Assembly (NCBI GenBank): GCA_037176845.1
Contig: JAYKXP010000062.1
Coordinates: forward strand, 62,001-126,000
Source: Paramarasmius palmivorus
Taxonomy: Eukaryota > Basidiomycota > Agaricomycetes > Agaricales > Marasmiaceae
Length of the DNA stretch: 64,000 bases
Direction of reading: 5' to 3'
The stretch's first letter is position 1; each line of letters opens with the position of its first letter. Under the pieces are notes generated by a model that did not search any database, was not told where the DNA came from, and saw only the letters and a list, made by a program, of their open reading frames with translations. Below, in pieces: positions 45,241-57,517 of this stretch. A program made the translations under genes and the position numbers.

Positions 45241-46573
45241 TGATGCATCCTGGCCGGGGAAACTAATTCAAAAGACGTCAGGCACTTGTAACTCAGGATT
45301 TCATTCGAAGAAGGGTTTCCTCTGTAAGCGCATGCTCACCTGCGATAGCCACTTCTTCTCAGCAAAGCGAGAGCACGTCTCATTCGCCAGATTTTGCAGT
45401 TCCTTTTATGCCACCATCCAAGGCTCCAGAGCACGCGACCTTTCTCCTCGAAGTCTGTCCGAGACACCAAGGCTCAAAGCCAAAGTATACCTGGCCGTAG
45501 GAAGGTGGTTAGGATCTGCAACGCGGGGAGCTCGTGCCCAATCGGCGGCTTCTTCATTACTAGGTTCCACTGACATCGGTTGTCAGAATTGATATCTGTG
45601 AAGTATACACGGGCTTACGGTCAAGCAAGGTCATCAAGAAGGGCACAGTGACAGACTAACCAAGGCTCTCTGGGGTTTCCAGTTTAGAGGGAGTCTTGAG
45701 CTGCTAACGTAACCTTTCAGCTTGAAGGTCATTCATGTAGAGTATGACGATGACCAGGACCAGGTTCGGATTCTAGTGTAAGGGATGCAGATGTTTTGGG
45801 GCTCGTTTTTGTGCAATCTGTCGTAGCTTTGGTGGAAGTATTGCTCTGGTGTTCCAACCAGCAACTCATTTTGGAGGACACTGTGTATCAGCGGGTTACT
45901 GTAGGATAAAGGAGGCGAGATAAAGAGAAAGAACAGGATTCTTGAGAATACGAACTGGTATTAGTGCCGCCGGCTGCATCATGTCAGTCTGTACTAAGGA
46001 GAAGGGTCAGCAATCTAATCCTGGAAGTATAGAGAATAAGCAGACGCACCACTTGCTCAAGTCCCAACGCCCCTCAGGCTCTTCTCTTGTTCCTTATCCT
46101 GACCTGGACATGCGTCATGCAGTTGCTCCGACATCCTCCGAGTTTATGGCCTAGCGTTTGCTCAGATATCGTGATTGGAGGTAACGAGAGGGGAACAAGA
46201 TATACGTAGAGAATTAGATGTCTTTTCTTGCCAGATTCGATCATTGACCTGCCCTAAACTCGATTTATGTAAAAGCACCTGCTTAGCGCTCGCCGCTCGC
46301 TCCACTGGAATCACTCAGTGCAGCCCATCACCGACTCTGTTTTACGAATGTGCACAGTCCCAACTCTTTTCCCAAGCCCAAAAGCCCTTGACGCGTTACA
46401 GCGACAAGCTGCATAGCAATCTTCAATAGTGTAGTAGTAGTAGTATTATGTAAGTGTCGAGAGTAATTTTGCCATGGTTCCTTCCTTGATCTGTTTCAAA
46501 TCTGTTTGGCAGTACAGTGTTACCATCGTATTCGCTTCACAAATGGTTTCCTCTTCTACTACCATAACCTCCC
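45241..46573. other. Intergenic upstream of array copy 1
   Basis: About 1.3 kb. A 145-codon + frame (45155-45592) overlaps the duplicated sequence and is not supported. A GTA trinucleotide run lies at 46431-46443. Confidence 0.45.
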
Positions 46574-48790
46574 ATGTCGCTAGATGGATGTTCCCGTTTC
46601 GCCATCGAAGGCGGAAAGTTCGTGTCCGTTGGTCGGGATCAAATTGTTAGTATAGTGCAGTGTTTGCACTACGAGGATCGAGTTCGGACAGTTTTGGACC
46701 AGGTAATGTCATTGGACAGAATTAGCTTAAGTTACTGACATCGATACTTTAGTATCAAGAGATTCCGGTCGGGAAGGTGTATCTTACGCGCAAAATTGCA
46801 GAGACTTCGGTGAAGAGACCAAATTCGAAGGAGTGGAAGAGACTGGATGCTCGCAGAACTATCCATGTTGCACGAATTCTAGGTCAAGATCAAGACGGAG
46901 ATTTTTTGTACATTCAATACAGCGGTCGCCATGCCGAAAAGGTCAGGAGGCACATTGTTCGATTGTCATCTATTACTGACCTTAAGCGTTTTGCATTCGT
47001 ACAGGCTTGCAAGCTGGATCTTGACATTTTCTCGGCCGTTAAGTGAGTAGTATATTGTAATTCCTGTGACTCTTGACCCAATACGTAGGATAGGGATATC
47101 AACTATATTCAACTTTTTGGCTACAGTAATTTGAACGCATTACCAGCCTTGATATTCTACAATGGTGAGATCGTTCAACCCGCCGCGCTGCTCTGATTCA
47201 CTCTCAGCTATCTCTTAGCGCTTACTCCAGTATCTTATATCTGGGAGCAAAACAAATTTTCATCCGTCTTATACACATATCTCTCGTACCAAGTCTCCAT
47301 TCGCTAGATCTCCTTCTCATATATCTCTGACTTTGTCTTTTAAAGGCGGCGATAGTCCAGGGATTGGATGATACAACAGTATGTCAAGCCATTTCAGGTG
47401 TTTCTTCGGTGTATGCCAACCGATCCTTTTAGCTACTTCACGAACTCTGGCTCGACCCAAGAAGTGGCCGATTATGTAGAGGACCTTATGTCAAAGATTC
47501 ATCCAACATCATCTACGACTTCTCTGACTTTCCAGACATTACCCCGCTGCATAACGAGCATCGTTCTTTGACGCTCCAGGTGTACAATGACACTAGAGCT
47601 CTTTTCGAATATCTCAGTGGAGTCCTCTCTATAAGCAATCTTATTCGTGGAATTCACTGCTCAGGTAAGGTAGCCTATGGCTGGCCTCTCAGCGACGTCA
47701 ACACGAAATCAAATCTATCGACCTTACCTGGCACGATCTACCACAGAATCTCTGGAGAGATTATCGCTCGGCACCCTGAAGACGGACAGAGCTGGTATTA
47801 TGAATATCTAGGAATCGTTTCCAATGTTCCAGAGAGTTCCCGGGCGAGTATGATCACAATGGAAGATGGTTCAGTGAGGTATGTCTGTATTTGATGACGA
47901 AGAAGTGATTCTCATTTACGCCGAATCTGGAACCAGGTTCACATCAATTCAATCAGACGTAGAAGGCCTCGAGCGATTCGAGTTGTGTTATAACTTGAAG
48001 GCGAAGAACAACATCGGGTCTTTGTGGTTATCTCAGGCACATGGAATTTTTACCCACCTCAGGGTCCCGAAAGATGAATGGGAAGAGTACTGTGAGCATT
48101 TTCGTAGCACTCTTCAGGACAGAGGTATTGATTAAATGCTACGTAGCCACGCTCAGCGGCTTTTGGCTTAACATTGAACGTGTGGGAGAGCGGGATGCAT
48201 TCTCCTTCCGAGGGCACATTTCGGTCGATACGCCAATCTACCTTTTCGTCCGGCCAATTCCCAGCCCATGCGATGACATGACCAAGTGGGATGCTTGGCT
48301 GAGCGAGGACATGTATTACTGGTCATTTGACCCTTCTGGAGCAGTGGAAATACCAGATGTTGAACGGCTGCGCCTCGGACTTCCGTCATTCGTGACCACG
48401 ATAGAAGTTTGGCACAACTGGTGGGACTGTGATGCCTATGAGGTCCTTGAGATGCTCCATCGTTCGCGACTGTTTGATCCAGGATCTACGGAGCTTGCCA
48501 GATTGCTTGGCTGGACCATTCTCGATATCGTTGGTGGGTGGTGCTGTTCTGACCCGACGGAGGAGGTTGGAGGAAGTCGTGAGTATACTTGGCTTTCTAT
48601 CTCATTCAACCCTCTAATCAAGGCTACAACAGTAATAGCGGACGCAGATGTCGTTGACGATATCATGGACATCGACAATTACACCTTACTGTTATCTGCG
48701 CCAGAGCTTAGCTTTCCAGAGACTATGATCACTGACGAAGCACCTCTACCCGTGAGCGGGCTCTTTGATGATGCAATGGAGGTCGATTGA
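46574..48790 (+). CDS. Tandem family of unknown function with kinase-N-lobe-like half, copy 1
   Basis: I do not recognise a named family, but similar proteins are expanded in Agaricomycetes. The short N-terminal exon reads FAIEGGKFVSVGRDQ. Next come YQEIPVGKVYLTRKI, DARRTIHVARILG, DFLYIQYSG, ACKLDLDIFSAVK and KDINYIQLFGYSNLNALPAL, which in order and spacing recall kinase strands beta1-beta5 with a HPNIVQL-like turn, but no catalytic loop or DFG follows. The second half has LWLDPRSGRLCRGP, WLSQAHGIF, TPIYLFVRPIPSP, MYYWSFDPSG and GLPSFVTTIEVWHNWWDCD. A last exon adds an acidic tail ending SGLFDDAMEVD. About ten introns, all closing in frame; intact. A splice choice (GATAG) in the K-DINY intron is fixed by the paralogues. 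Confidence 0.8.
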
Positions 48791-49407
48791 GTTCTCCATT
48801 GGCTCTCCACGTTCACCCGTCGAATACTGTCGGCCCTGCTTCCTGTTTCTGCCCGTTCCTCGGCTCGATGGAACGCCCGAGGGTACTGTCGAGTCTTTGC
48901 CGCATAACCTTCGAACATGCACCAGGAAACCAAGATCAATTCCCATTTCTTACACTTTTTATTTCGAACGACAAGAGGATCGAGAGCTTCTTGACACTAG
49001 GTAAGCCTCCATCAGCATTTTGGAAAAAGTATAACTGAGTCCGACTCGCGTTATCGCCAGTTTGACTTCGTTAATCATTTATCTTTTCCGGATACTAGGA
49101 CATGTCAAACTCCAGACTTTACAAGAGATCCCGACACTTTAGCTATGTTCGAGTTACTAGTATAATCCATGCAATTGTAGACTCCTAGTACTATCGTTAT
49201 CATCAAAGAATTGAGACCACGCGACGTATCGTCAGGTGTGCTTTTGACACGTGATCATCACGAACCCGAGACCTCGGATGACAATCACGATTCTGAACCA
49301 ACGTCCAACTTCAACACGCTCGCGTTCCAAACTACTTTAGGCTATACACAGCTCCCGGAGCCTTCAATATCTCTCTGCGTGCTTTCATCCTCTTCATCCT
49401 CAGTGTC
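48791..49407. other. Spacer, no gene seen
   Basis: Between array copy 1 and the small spliced gene at 49408. Open frames here are short and unsupported. Confidence 0.45.
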
Positions 49408-49765
49408 ATGCGCAGGCACTGCTGCACAATACTCTCCTACCGCCGCATCGAGGTTCATGGTCCGGATTATCCCAGTTTCCTCCCAACACCAATGTGCATA
49501 ATTATCGCGAATGGGCATCCAGTCCAAAATCTTTGGAGGAAAAAGACAATAGATAAGCCAGATGTCATGGAATTTATGTTTGAGGAGCTGGGTATGTTTA
49601 CTATGTCTTCGAGGCAGTCGATCACACGGAATGACTTTTCTCGTAGATACAGAGCCTGTCATTCGACAAGACGGTGTCGTCGATGGCAATGGTGAGAGCT
49701 CTCGAATTTCGATGTTCTCTCTCACTAACAACGTTTCCTTTCCAGTCGAGTATCATGATCACTGA
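49408..49765 (+). CDS. Small spliced gene in the array spacer (82 residues)
   Basis: Unrecognised. Exons 49408-49591, 49647-49691 and 49746-49765 join at consensus sites (GTATGT...CGTAG, GTGAGA...TCCAG) and close in frame at TGA 49763-49765. Product starts MRRHCCTILSYRRIEVHGPD, then FMFEELDTEPVIRQDGVVDG and ends VEYHDH. The frame is open upstream through a hydrophobic stretch (AFNISLRAFILFILSVM), so there may be a missed 5' exon adding a signal or anchor. It is not related to the array family by eye. Confidence 0.4.
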
Positions 49766-50536
49766 AACTCCATGCTGACCGATACATCATAATATGATCA
49801 ACGATTGTAACTTGGTATGCCGCTCACATCAATCAAAAGACCTGAACTGAACGCTTTTTAGTAGCTTCGGCATCAAGAACATCTTCTCAAGCACTGGCAC
49901 TTGAACAAGGGATGCGCCAAAAACTCTACTACTACGGGCGAATCAGGTGCTTGTCTGCTTCTCTCTGAAGAGGACATCAATTTTGCGAATCAAGCTCATT
50001 CAGCCATTCAAGTTTGCTGCGCGCACAGTTCCCCCTTGGTTCCCTCCGATGATATGCGAGTCGGGATCTCCACATTATGGTCAGACTTCATCTTTTTTTC
50101 CGTACCTCCACTTTCACTTATGATCGCGCAGGCCAACCACATAAACGTTAGCCAGAATATGGCACAGAAGAAGGAAACGCAAGCACGATTGTCTACCACT
50201 CAACACCATCGCCTGGATGCGCACTTCTTTCACGACGCCCATGGCCTCACCACTCCCCTAAAAGCAACCGTGGTCTCGCTCCGTTACATTTTTGTACACC
50301 TTGTCGAAATCATCTACGACGGGAACTCAACAGCATTCCATGGCGAGAGGTGCCTTTAAATCGCCAATCATGGATGGCGAAGTACGCGTGACATGCAGGG
50401 TAGTCGCGCTCATCGTCCAATTCCGGTAGCGATTAGTGCTGGTAGCAGTGGGGCCGTTCTTCTGTGTCCACAGTGGGAATGTCTCACGCACAGCATAGTG
50501 ACCGACCTACTTTGCGTTCTACCACCATAATATCCC
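49766..50536. other. Spacer upstream of array copy 2
   Basis: A 152-codon + frame (49901-50359) has no recognisable feature; I do not count it. Remainder presumably promoter of copy 2. Confidence 0.45.
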
Positions 50537-52672
50537 ATGTCTCTTTTCGAAGGATCCTCAGGTTTCGTTATTGAAGGCGGGAGCTTCACGGCAGTTGCAG
50601 GTGATCAGCACATTTACTATGTTAGAGATCTTGGACAACCTCCGGAACGTCAGGAAAGAAAGTCAGCTGTTTTGAAACAGGTACGTCGATCCACTGGCGA
50701 GACTCGACTCCTTTGGCTAACTTTCCTGCTATAGTATCAAGAGATTCCGACAGGAAATGTATATCTAAAGCGGAAGATTGTAGAGACTCCGGTGAATAGA
50801 TGGGACGTGAAAGGCTGGAAGGAGCTGGAAGCTCGTCGGACCATATGTGTTGCTAGTGTTGAGGATACGGAGCGCGAATTCTTGCATGTTCAATACAGTG
50901 GGCCCGATGCGGCTAAGGTCAGCATAAGACTCATGGTCCTATTTCGTCGTGACTAACCGTATATGCCTAGGCCTGCAAACTAGATTTGGACACCTTTTCC
51001 GCCGTCAAGTGAGCGATACTTACCAGTTATTGAATGCTTACACTAATAATAGCACAGAGACATCAACTATATCCAGCTCTTTGGCTACAGCAATTTAAGC
51101 GCTTTACCTGCACTGGTATTCTATGATGGTGAGGCCACAATTGATCTACTATGACTAGTTTGATTTATATTGAACTGTGTTACAGCGCTTGTGCCGGTAT
51201 CTCGCATATTTGAAAGAAACAAGCTCTCGCCTATCCTCTACACCTACTTTTCATACCAAGTGAGCTCTTCCCTGTGTGTACTTTTTTGCTAGCTTCAATC
51301 GTCTTCCTGTTGCAGGCAGTGGTATCACAGGGACTGGACTTTGAAATAGTATGTAAAGCACTAGTTGATTTGTTATTGCTGATGGAACTTCTTCCTAGCC
51401 ACTTCGCGAGCTCTGGGCCAACCCAAAAACTGGTATACTGTGCAAAGGACCCTATGTCCAGGATTCATCCAATTTCTTTTACGATCTCTCCGAAATCCCG
51501 ACCAATTCAGCTCCAGGTGACGATTGTCTTCCGTTGACCCTAGGGGAATACGGCGATAATACTGTCCTGTTCGAATACCTAAAGGGAAGAATTTCCATGG
51601 CCCACATTATTCAAGGGATCCGCTTGTCCAGGAGAGCCTCCGCGAAAAGGCCGAATGATAACGACGCGAAATTCATGCTATCGTCTCCGATGCCCCGCAC
51701 TATTTATCGCAGAGCGAGTCGAGACCTCGTCGCACGATGTACAGGATCCGGGGAGCAAGAGAGCTGGTATTACAAACTTTTGGAGAGGTGGTCTGAAATA
51801 CCAGAGGATTTGCGGGAAAGTACAGTTATTCTGGATGACGGAACAGTGAGGTATGTCACCTGGAATGACAAAATATGTACACAATGCTGATTGCGATTCG
51901 CAATACCTCAGGTTCACTTTGAAGCTGGGAAACGCCGGAGATCTCGAGTCATTTGAACTCTATTATGTATTACGGCCTTCGGGAGCGTGGAATGGCTTTG
52001 TGCAATCATGGTTATCGCAGGCACATGGCATATTTAGCCAAATACGGATTGGGGAGAATGAAGCGGAGGATCTTTGTACGCTATATCCTATCCCTTCTCT
52101 AAAGCACACGTGCTGATTGCCTTATACCAGCCCTACTGAGTCATGTTTGCCTTTTGTTCGCCAGTGAACGGAAGGATACATCACACACCTGTAATATACC
52201 TCCTGAAACGCCGCTCTACCTCTTCATCCAACCGATTCCCCGCCCTTCCGACGAGGAGTCCAAGTGGGACGCCTGGCTGAGCGGGGCGAAGTACTACTGG
52301 TCGTTTGTCTCCTCTGGTATAGAGATGTCAGAGGATGAACGGCTTGGCTGGGGGCTTCCGTCTTTTGAGGCCACCATACAAGTGTGGGATGCCTGGTGGA
52401 ATAGCGATGCCTATGATATCCTCGAGATGGTCCACAGGTCCAAAGGATATGATCCTGCATCCGTGGCTCTTGCCATATCTTTAGGCTACCCAATTTTCGA
52501 AGTTATCGGTGCGGAGGCACGCTTTGAGGAGGTTGACAACGATGGTGAGTTTCCGCTTCCTTCTTCCAGTGCTACGGGCTCAAATTAAGCACAGAACCGT
52601 TCAGAGGACAACTCCAACTCGGATGATTCCGACATGGACGAATATCTCACCGCCGACGAATTGCCACTCTGA
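50537..52672 (+). CDS. Tandem family of unknown function with kinase-N-lobe-like half, copy 2
   Basis: Second paralogue, start 3.96 kb after copy 1. First exon FVIEGGSFTAVAGDQHIYYV. Then YQEIPTGNVYLKRKI, EARRTICVASV, EFLHVQYSGPDAAK, ACKLDLDTFSAVK and DINYIQLFGYSNLSALPALV in the kinase-like half. Second half: LWANPKTGILCKGP, WLSQAHGIF, PLYLFIQPIPRPSDE, AKYYWSFVSSG, GLPSFEATIQVWDAWWNSDA. The segment between WLSQAHGIF... and PLYLF is shorter and less conserved than in copies 1 and 4. The last exon, joined through GTGAGT...TTCAG, encodes a strongly acidic end (NSDDSDMDEYLTADELPL) with TGA at 52670-52672. No broken frame found. Confidence 0.8.
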
Positions 52673-53065
52673 TAGTAGTAGAGATGGAGCATCGACTAGA
52701 ACATGTACAATATTGGATATGCAAAGCTTGTAGATTTTTTACAAAAAACTTTACATCTCACAAGAAGAGACAAGCGAGGAGGAAAGATACACTGATGATA
52801 CTACAGAGTAACACGTCCATCTTCATCTCAAGTCGTCCTCCAAATGGGACACAAGTAGTCATCTTACCTACCCTGACTAACGTCCGTGGTCATCCCATTC
52901 TATCCAGCCAGCGGGCTATCGACCTGAGTGGTACTCCTCAACAGATGGTCCTCGTTTGACCTTCGCGGAGGAACTCCCTTCCGCAAGTAATCAAACAGCA
53001 CAAATTCCACCTAGATTTGTTGTCTCCGGAGGTGTCTGACGATTTGGAAGGAAGCCATAGCTTTG
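52673..53065. other. Spacer, no gene seen
   Basis: Between array copy 2 and relic gene B. A 91-codon + frame (52684-52959) is unsupported. Confidence 0.45.
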
Positions 53066-53830
53066 TCAGCGTCGTCGGCGAGCCTCGCGACTCGAAGCAA
53101 GCCAGACGAATCTATGGAGTGGTTGTTAGCTGAGAGCTTCAAGCGCAGCACAGACTTGGAGTAGGCACGTACTTGCCACCGGTTCCCTTGTTGCCATCGT
53201 CTCCGCCACTGTTGATGTCGGTGACGCTAACTGGTTTGGTCAGAGGCGTCGTCTCTTGATCGTCGGAGAGAAGCCCAATGTTAGTCTCTCTGTGTTCATA
53301 CGAGATTAAGAGCCACTGACAGCGATATTGTGAATGAAGGCCATAGTTGATGAGCTTGTGAAGTGGACTTGAATTGGAAGTGAGAATGTGGGCCGTTGGA
53401 GCGAAGAAACTTGTTGCTCACCTTTCATACTTCAATCTCTACATCTACTTCATCGGTCGTGGCCTGAGATATCACAGGTGCCATTTCCCCCGACTTGAAG
53501 GTCGAACTCGGCCCGACACCTGCCACTCAAGTATGTCTAGGAACTTCATTGGCTCGCCCATGAAGCGTAACAAGCAAACTTGGAAGCTTCGAAGGTGCTA
53601 CCCACCTATACAACCACCGAGATAGGATTGAAAACCGGAATAGAAACCTGAGAACGCGCTGCCACTTAACATGGGTCTGGAATGTAGCACCCTATGAAAT
53701 GGGCCCCGTCAAGTAACCACAATTTGAGCTCGAGTCTTCCTCCGACTTTGAGTAGTGAGGAGCAATGCCTTCATCGATTCTACGAGTCGGCGTTGTGGTA
53801 TCTCTGGTCTCTGAAGTTGGAAATGTGTAG
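53060..53830. repeat. Dispersed duplication, copy B
   Basis: Partner of the repeat at 44340-45240, same order and orientation. Sits between array copies 2 and 3 and accounts for part of the longer spacer there. Confidence 0.55.
53066..53344 (-). pseudogene. Small gene or relic B with an NKGTGGKFVWL motif
   Basis: Paralogue of the relic at 44370-44674. ATG at 53344 gives MAFIHNIAV. A following exon reads NIGLLSDDQETTPLTKPVSV, then TDINSGGDDGNKGTGGK, and through an intron (GTACGT...CATAG) FVWLASSREARRRR before TGA at 53066-53068. Compared with copy A (FVWLLPSFTSDATSE), the C-terminal residues after FVWL have diverged into a short basic tail and the protein stops early. The first intron is not resolved: a normal-sized intron does not join MAFIHNIAV to NIGLLSDD cleanly. 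Probably decayed, though a short functional product is not excluded. Confidence 0.4.
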
Positions 53831-55022
53831 GGCGATGTACGAGCCTGGGCGTATAATGTTCCATCCCAGTCAGAGGCGAAAGGAAAGCCGAGTATTAGAG
53901 ACTTCAAGAATCAAGAAGTACAATATCAGTTTACTCAAGTGTCATTTTCCTTGGACAAGATGTGCTCACCTGGAAGAGGATACGGATGTGGGCCCGCCAC
54001 ATAACCGAACCCTGTACATGTACCGTGGCCGACTTCTCCGTCTCTCGCTGCTCGAGTTGTGAGAGAAAGCCGGTATGAAAGGTCCTGTTCGGCTTTGGGT
54101 GTCGCAAACTTCCTTCCATAGAAACGAGGGAACCACATCTTCTAAGAGTTTTTCACTCGGAGATGGACACCGTAATGAAGGAGCGTCTCTTTTCCCCAGC
54201 AGCATCACGGGAAGGTGCAATGCGGGGCATTGGATTCGGTTCTGATGTTGGTCTTTTGTATTTCGCATCTTATTCATTGGAAACGCGAGCGGGGAGCAGG
54301 CAACATCGATAACTGGAAGTATATCCAGTCAGGCGAAACTAGCTTGATCGGACCATGCCAGCGAGAGGTTGTGAAGGGCTAGGGATTTGGATGGCATCTC
54401 AGCTCATTCGAGATGATTGGGAGGTATGGACTGAAAAATGAGCAGGATTAAATACGACATAGGCGAATGGGCTGTTTAGAGAGTATACCTGGTAGGTTCC
54501 GTCAGTGCTTACTCTCGAGCTCGTCAACACCCCTCCATTTTCACCCCTCAAGATCCGCCCACCATTCCGTCCCATAGCTAAAGTGTCCACCCCAATTACT
54601 ATGCTGCTCCTTTCTGCGTTCCCCATCTTTTGTCCATCCGAATTTTCGCGTCGACTATTGGCCAAGCTGCGCGTTGATGGGCGAAGTAGATCCAAACGAA
54701 CCCATTGGGTACTGGAAGGTAAAGAGACTAATGTATGTGGATGATACCGCCAGCTTCAGGGAGTGATTGGGTGATAGAGTAGAACTATAACTCGATGGTC
54801 CAGTTGAAGGTGGTATCCCTTCTGAAGCGCCGGTCAAGCTCGCAAGTTCTCATGACGTTGTTCGAACTATAACATTAACGTTCATTAATCCTAATACCTG
54901 AACGATGGTTCGAGTAGATATCTATACATACTTATATCAATGCTACAGGGAACATAACATGTAAAGTCCGAAAACGAAAACCTATACATAACATTTGTCC
55001 ACAGCAGAGGGGTAAAACATCA
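53831..55022. other. Spacer, no resolved gene
   Basis: Minus-strand frames at 53966-54277, 54399-54695 and 54655-54837 are open with splice-like junctions, one with SLKLAVSSTYISLFTFQYPM, but I could not assemble a gene. Possibly decayed genes. Confidence 0.35.
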
Positions 55023-55734
55023 TTATGACGAGATGCGGTCGCCTAGAATATCACGTTCGCAAAGAAGCACCACCGCAGCGACAATGCACGGAACAGCCGT
55101 CAGAGGAAGACATTTCGCCACGAGCCTAGCTGACCGCCTCAGGTTCTGTCCTTGGTTAATCTCGAGGTCGGCGATATGAGCTTCGTGGTCTCCCTTACGG
55201 CGTAAGAGCTGGTAAGAGACGAGTTAGGATCAGACCAGTCCGATAACAGCACTCAACCATATGAGGTGCTTACCTTGAAGCTGGAAGTTGAGATATCTTG
55301 GTGTTGTATCCAGTACATGCCGTCGCTCATGGACGTGGTCAGGTGAGAGCTGAGAGACCTGTAGCAAGGACGTGTAAGTGGGCACAAAATGACAGATTGT
55401 GATTTACAACTCACGGACAATCTCTAAAGAAACCATCATACAAAGGCAACGCCCCTCCGCCTATAGACAGCTGAGGTTCATAGAGGTGTAGGTTGTGCGC
55501 AGCCCTTGTTTTCCTATCGTTCCAGCTGATTTTGGCGAGCTCTTGATCGGTGCCGTTTGAGCAATGAACGAGTAAGGTGGTCCTCTGCGAGGAGTAGACG
55601 TCTCTGTCTGTCTTGAGCACGTAGTAGCTTGGTGCTTGCGGGTTCGTTTCATCTTGGACCGCGCAGTTTCGGAAATCGTTCTGTCCGGGTGTGAAGCGAT
55701 AGACCCTAGTGGGGACGGAAATATTCGTGTTCAT
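55023..55734 (-). CDS. DUF6593-like protein
   Basis: Three exons from ATG at 55734 give roughly 195 residues. Start MNTNISVPTRVYRFTPGQND; then NPQAPSYYVLKTDRDVYSSQ, RTTLLVHC, a Gly/Asp turn leading to LAKISWNDRK, GGALPLYDGFFRDCP, DGMYWIQHQDISTSSFKLL and HEAHIADLEINQGQN, ending with a hydrophobic Ala/Val/Leu segment (LTAVPCIVAAVVLLC) and DRISS at TAA 55023-55025. The order of beta strands (Y.V.T, T.L.., I.W, ..P....FR, .G..Y.W, ..K, ..IA.L) matches the Agaricomycete DUF6593 layout, a tubby-like fold of unknown function. Two introns close in frame. It interrupts the tandem array on the opposite strand. Confidence 0.6.
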
Positions 55735-57517
55735 GGAAGGGTGGCTTCGTGAAGGAGGCTGCTTTGGGTGAAGGGCTAATCATGGAGGCCGTATTATACC
55801 TTGCTTCAACAATCACTGTCTAAACAGGCAAGTATCACAGGAATGTGGCTCTTAACAATGGCCTGTTGAATGAACAACGTGAGTTACGACGTCTGAAAAG
55901 CACACCGCTGAGCTTTGACCCCCCAGAAAGGAAGAAATGAACCCACATGATGTGGGTGTTGATTGGCCACCGCGTACGATTGAGAGCAGGAACAACAAGA
56001 CCAGTATTACGAGATGTTTTTGCTTTGGAATTAACAAAAATGGAAATTGAGGCTTGAACAAGTTTCGGGTCCGGGTCGAAGACGAATCATTGCGAGTATT
56101 CGGGGTATTGAGCAGCATAGCCAACGTAGTTGGATATCCATAGTGAAAACGGAAAGTCCGTTGCAAAGGGCTTCAGGATGGATCCCAGAGTTTCCCAGCT
56201 TGAGAGGGACTACAAAGGCCTATATAAAGGTAAGCCTACCGGCCATTAGAGCACATGTGAAACGGACAAAGGAATACTGAAGAGCTCACTAACCTCTCTG
56301 GCACAACAATCAGCGGTAGAGGCGTCCCGCCTCGTTCTCCTTGATATAAAAGAGTAGTTTATCAGGTTTTGAGTGCTTCAAGCTTCAAGAAGTGAAAAGA
56401 GAGTACAACTTGTGACGACGGTTGTGATTCTGAGGTGAGATGTAAAAGTCACAACGTCACGGTGTGTGACCAGGTGTGACCCAACGCGAAAATTTCCCTT
56501 TCCCAAATTGGTAAGCGTCCCTTCATCGACAGCTCCATCATGAACCAGCGACCGCAACTACGAGGACGCTTTCTGCTACCAGCAGTGATGTATGACTGAG
56601 TGTGTATCTCTAAATATACTTACGATACTAAACTGACAGTGCAGCGCACAGGTATTTCCTTTGCAAGGTCAGATGAATTTGGCTTCGTCATCGGAAGACA
56701 TCGGGGTTCTTGACAATGTTGAAGAATTTGACTGGTGGCACTCGGGAACTCTTCCAGGATAACGGCCGTATAACTCTCAGCTGTAGGCGCAACTTTGCTG
56801 CTTGATCAACAAAAGGGAGAAGATCCGTTCTCGTGTTTTATCATTTTCATCCAACTCACTGGAAAGCACACCAGGACCGCAATACCGTATCATATTGATA
56901 TGGTAGCATTCAAATATTCATGGGCAAACATGCAGACATGTTCATTCGTATTACGATAACCAGGAGATGTGATCGGCTCTAGCTTTCGGTAGAACATCAA
57001 ATGTATGTACATCCGTCGTATAGTTTCGCAACTCACTACGTTGCACTTCAGAGGATAATAGATTGTGGAAAGCGTTCTAGCAGAGCATAGATTGCTTACA
57101 TATTGATTGCAAGGCAACTCACTGTAATGCATCAGTGTACCATTGATACCGTTGCTCGATGTTCTAGGTTTATCGTCGGCGCCTTATCCAACCACATGGG
57201 GCTGCCTGACATTGATACCAATTTCCGCCTTGAGCAGCTTGCCGATTGTGGCACGCAGTTCACTCTCTAAGTGCGATAAGTGTACGCATGTACTATCTGT
57301 GGCTCTCGCGTACAGCTTTCATGACGAGGCTGAGGACAACCTTACCGCCTTTGGGACCCATGGGCCGTAAATGATGGCAAATATAGTGTTCTATCACATA
57401 GTGCTCTGATGCTTGCAGAGCGACCGAGTAAATGCTGTTGTGGTCTTCTCCCGTCCTCTTGGGTTCACATATATCACGCACAGGATAGCAATTCTCTTCC
57501 CGCGACCATCATCTCCC
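55735..57517. other. Spacer upstream of array copy 3
   Basis: Contains the first member of a direct repeat (see next entry). No gene supported; a 104-codon minus frame (55852-56166) has one hydrophobic stretch but no other support. Confidence 0.45.
56431..56850 (+). repeat. Direct repeat upstream of array copy 3
   Basis: Highly similar to about 60622-60980. Shared strings include AAGTCACAACGTCAC / GAGTCACAACGTCAC, AAAATTTCCCTTTCCCAAAT, GACAGTGCAGCGCACAGG, TTTCCTTTGCAAGGTCAGAT and TTCTCGTGTTTTATC. Offset between the two is about 4.19 kb, close to the 4.13 kb between the start codons of copies 3 and 4. Confidence 0.8.

Noticed and set aside
45155..45592. 145-codon open frame on +
   Set aside because: Overlaps the dispersed duplication, but the matching region at 53.7 kb is not open in the same frame.
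49901..50359. 152-codon open frame on + before array copy 2
   Set aside because: No recognisable feature and no counterpart before the other array copies; probably spacer.
54399..54837. Possible minus-strand gene next to the DUF6593-like gene
   Set aside because: Open frames can be joined in more than one way and none gives a recognisable product; left as spacer.
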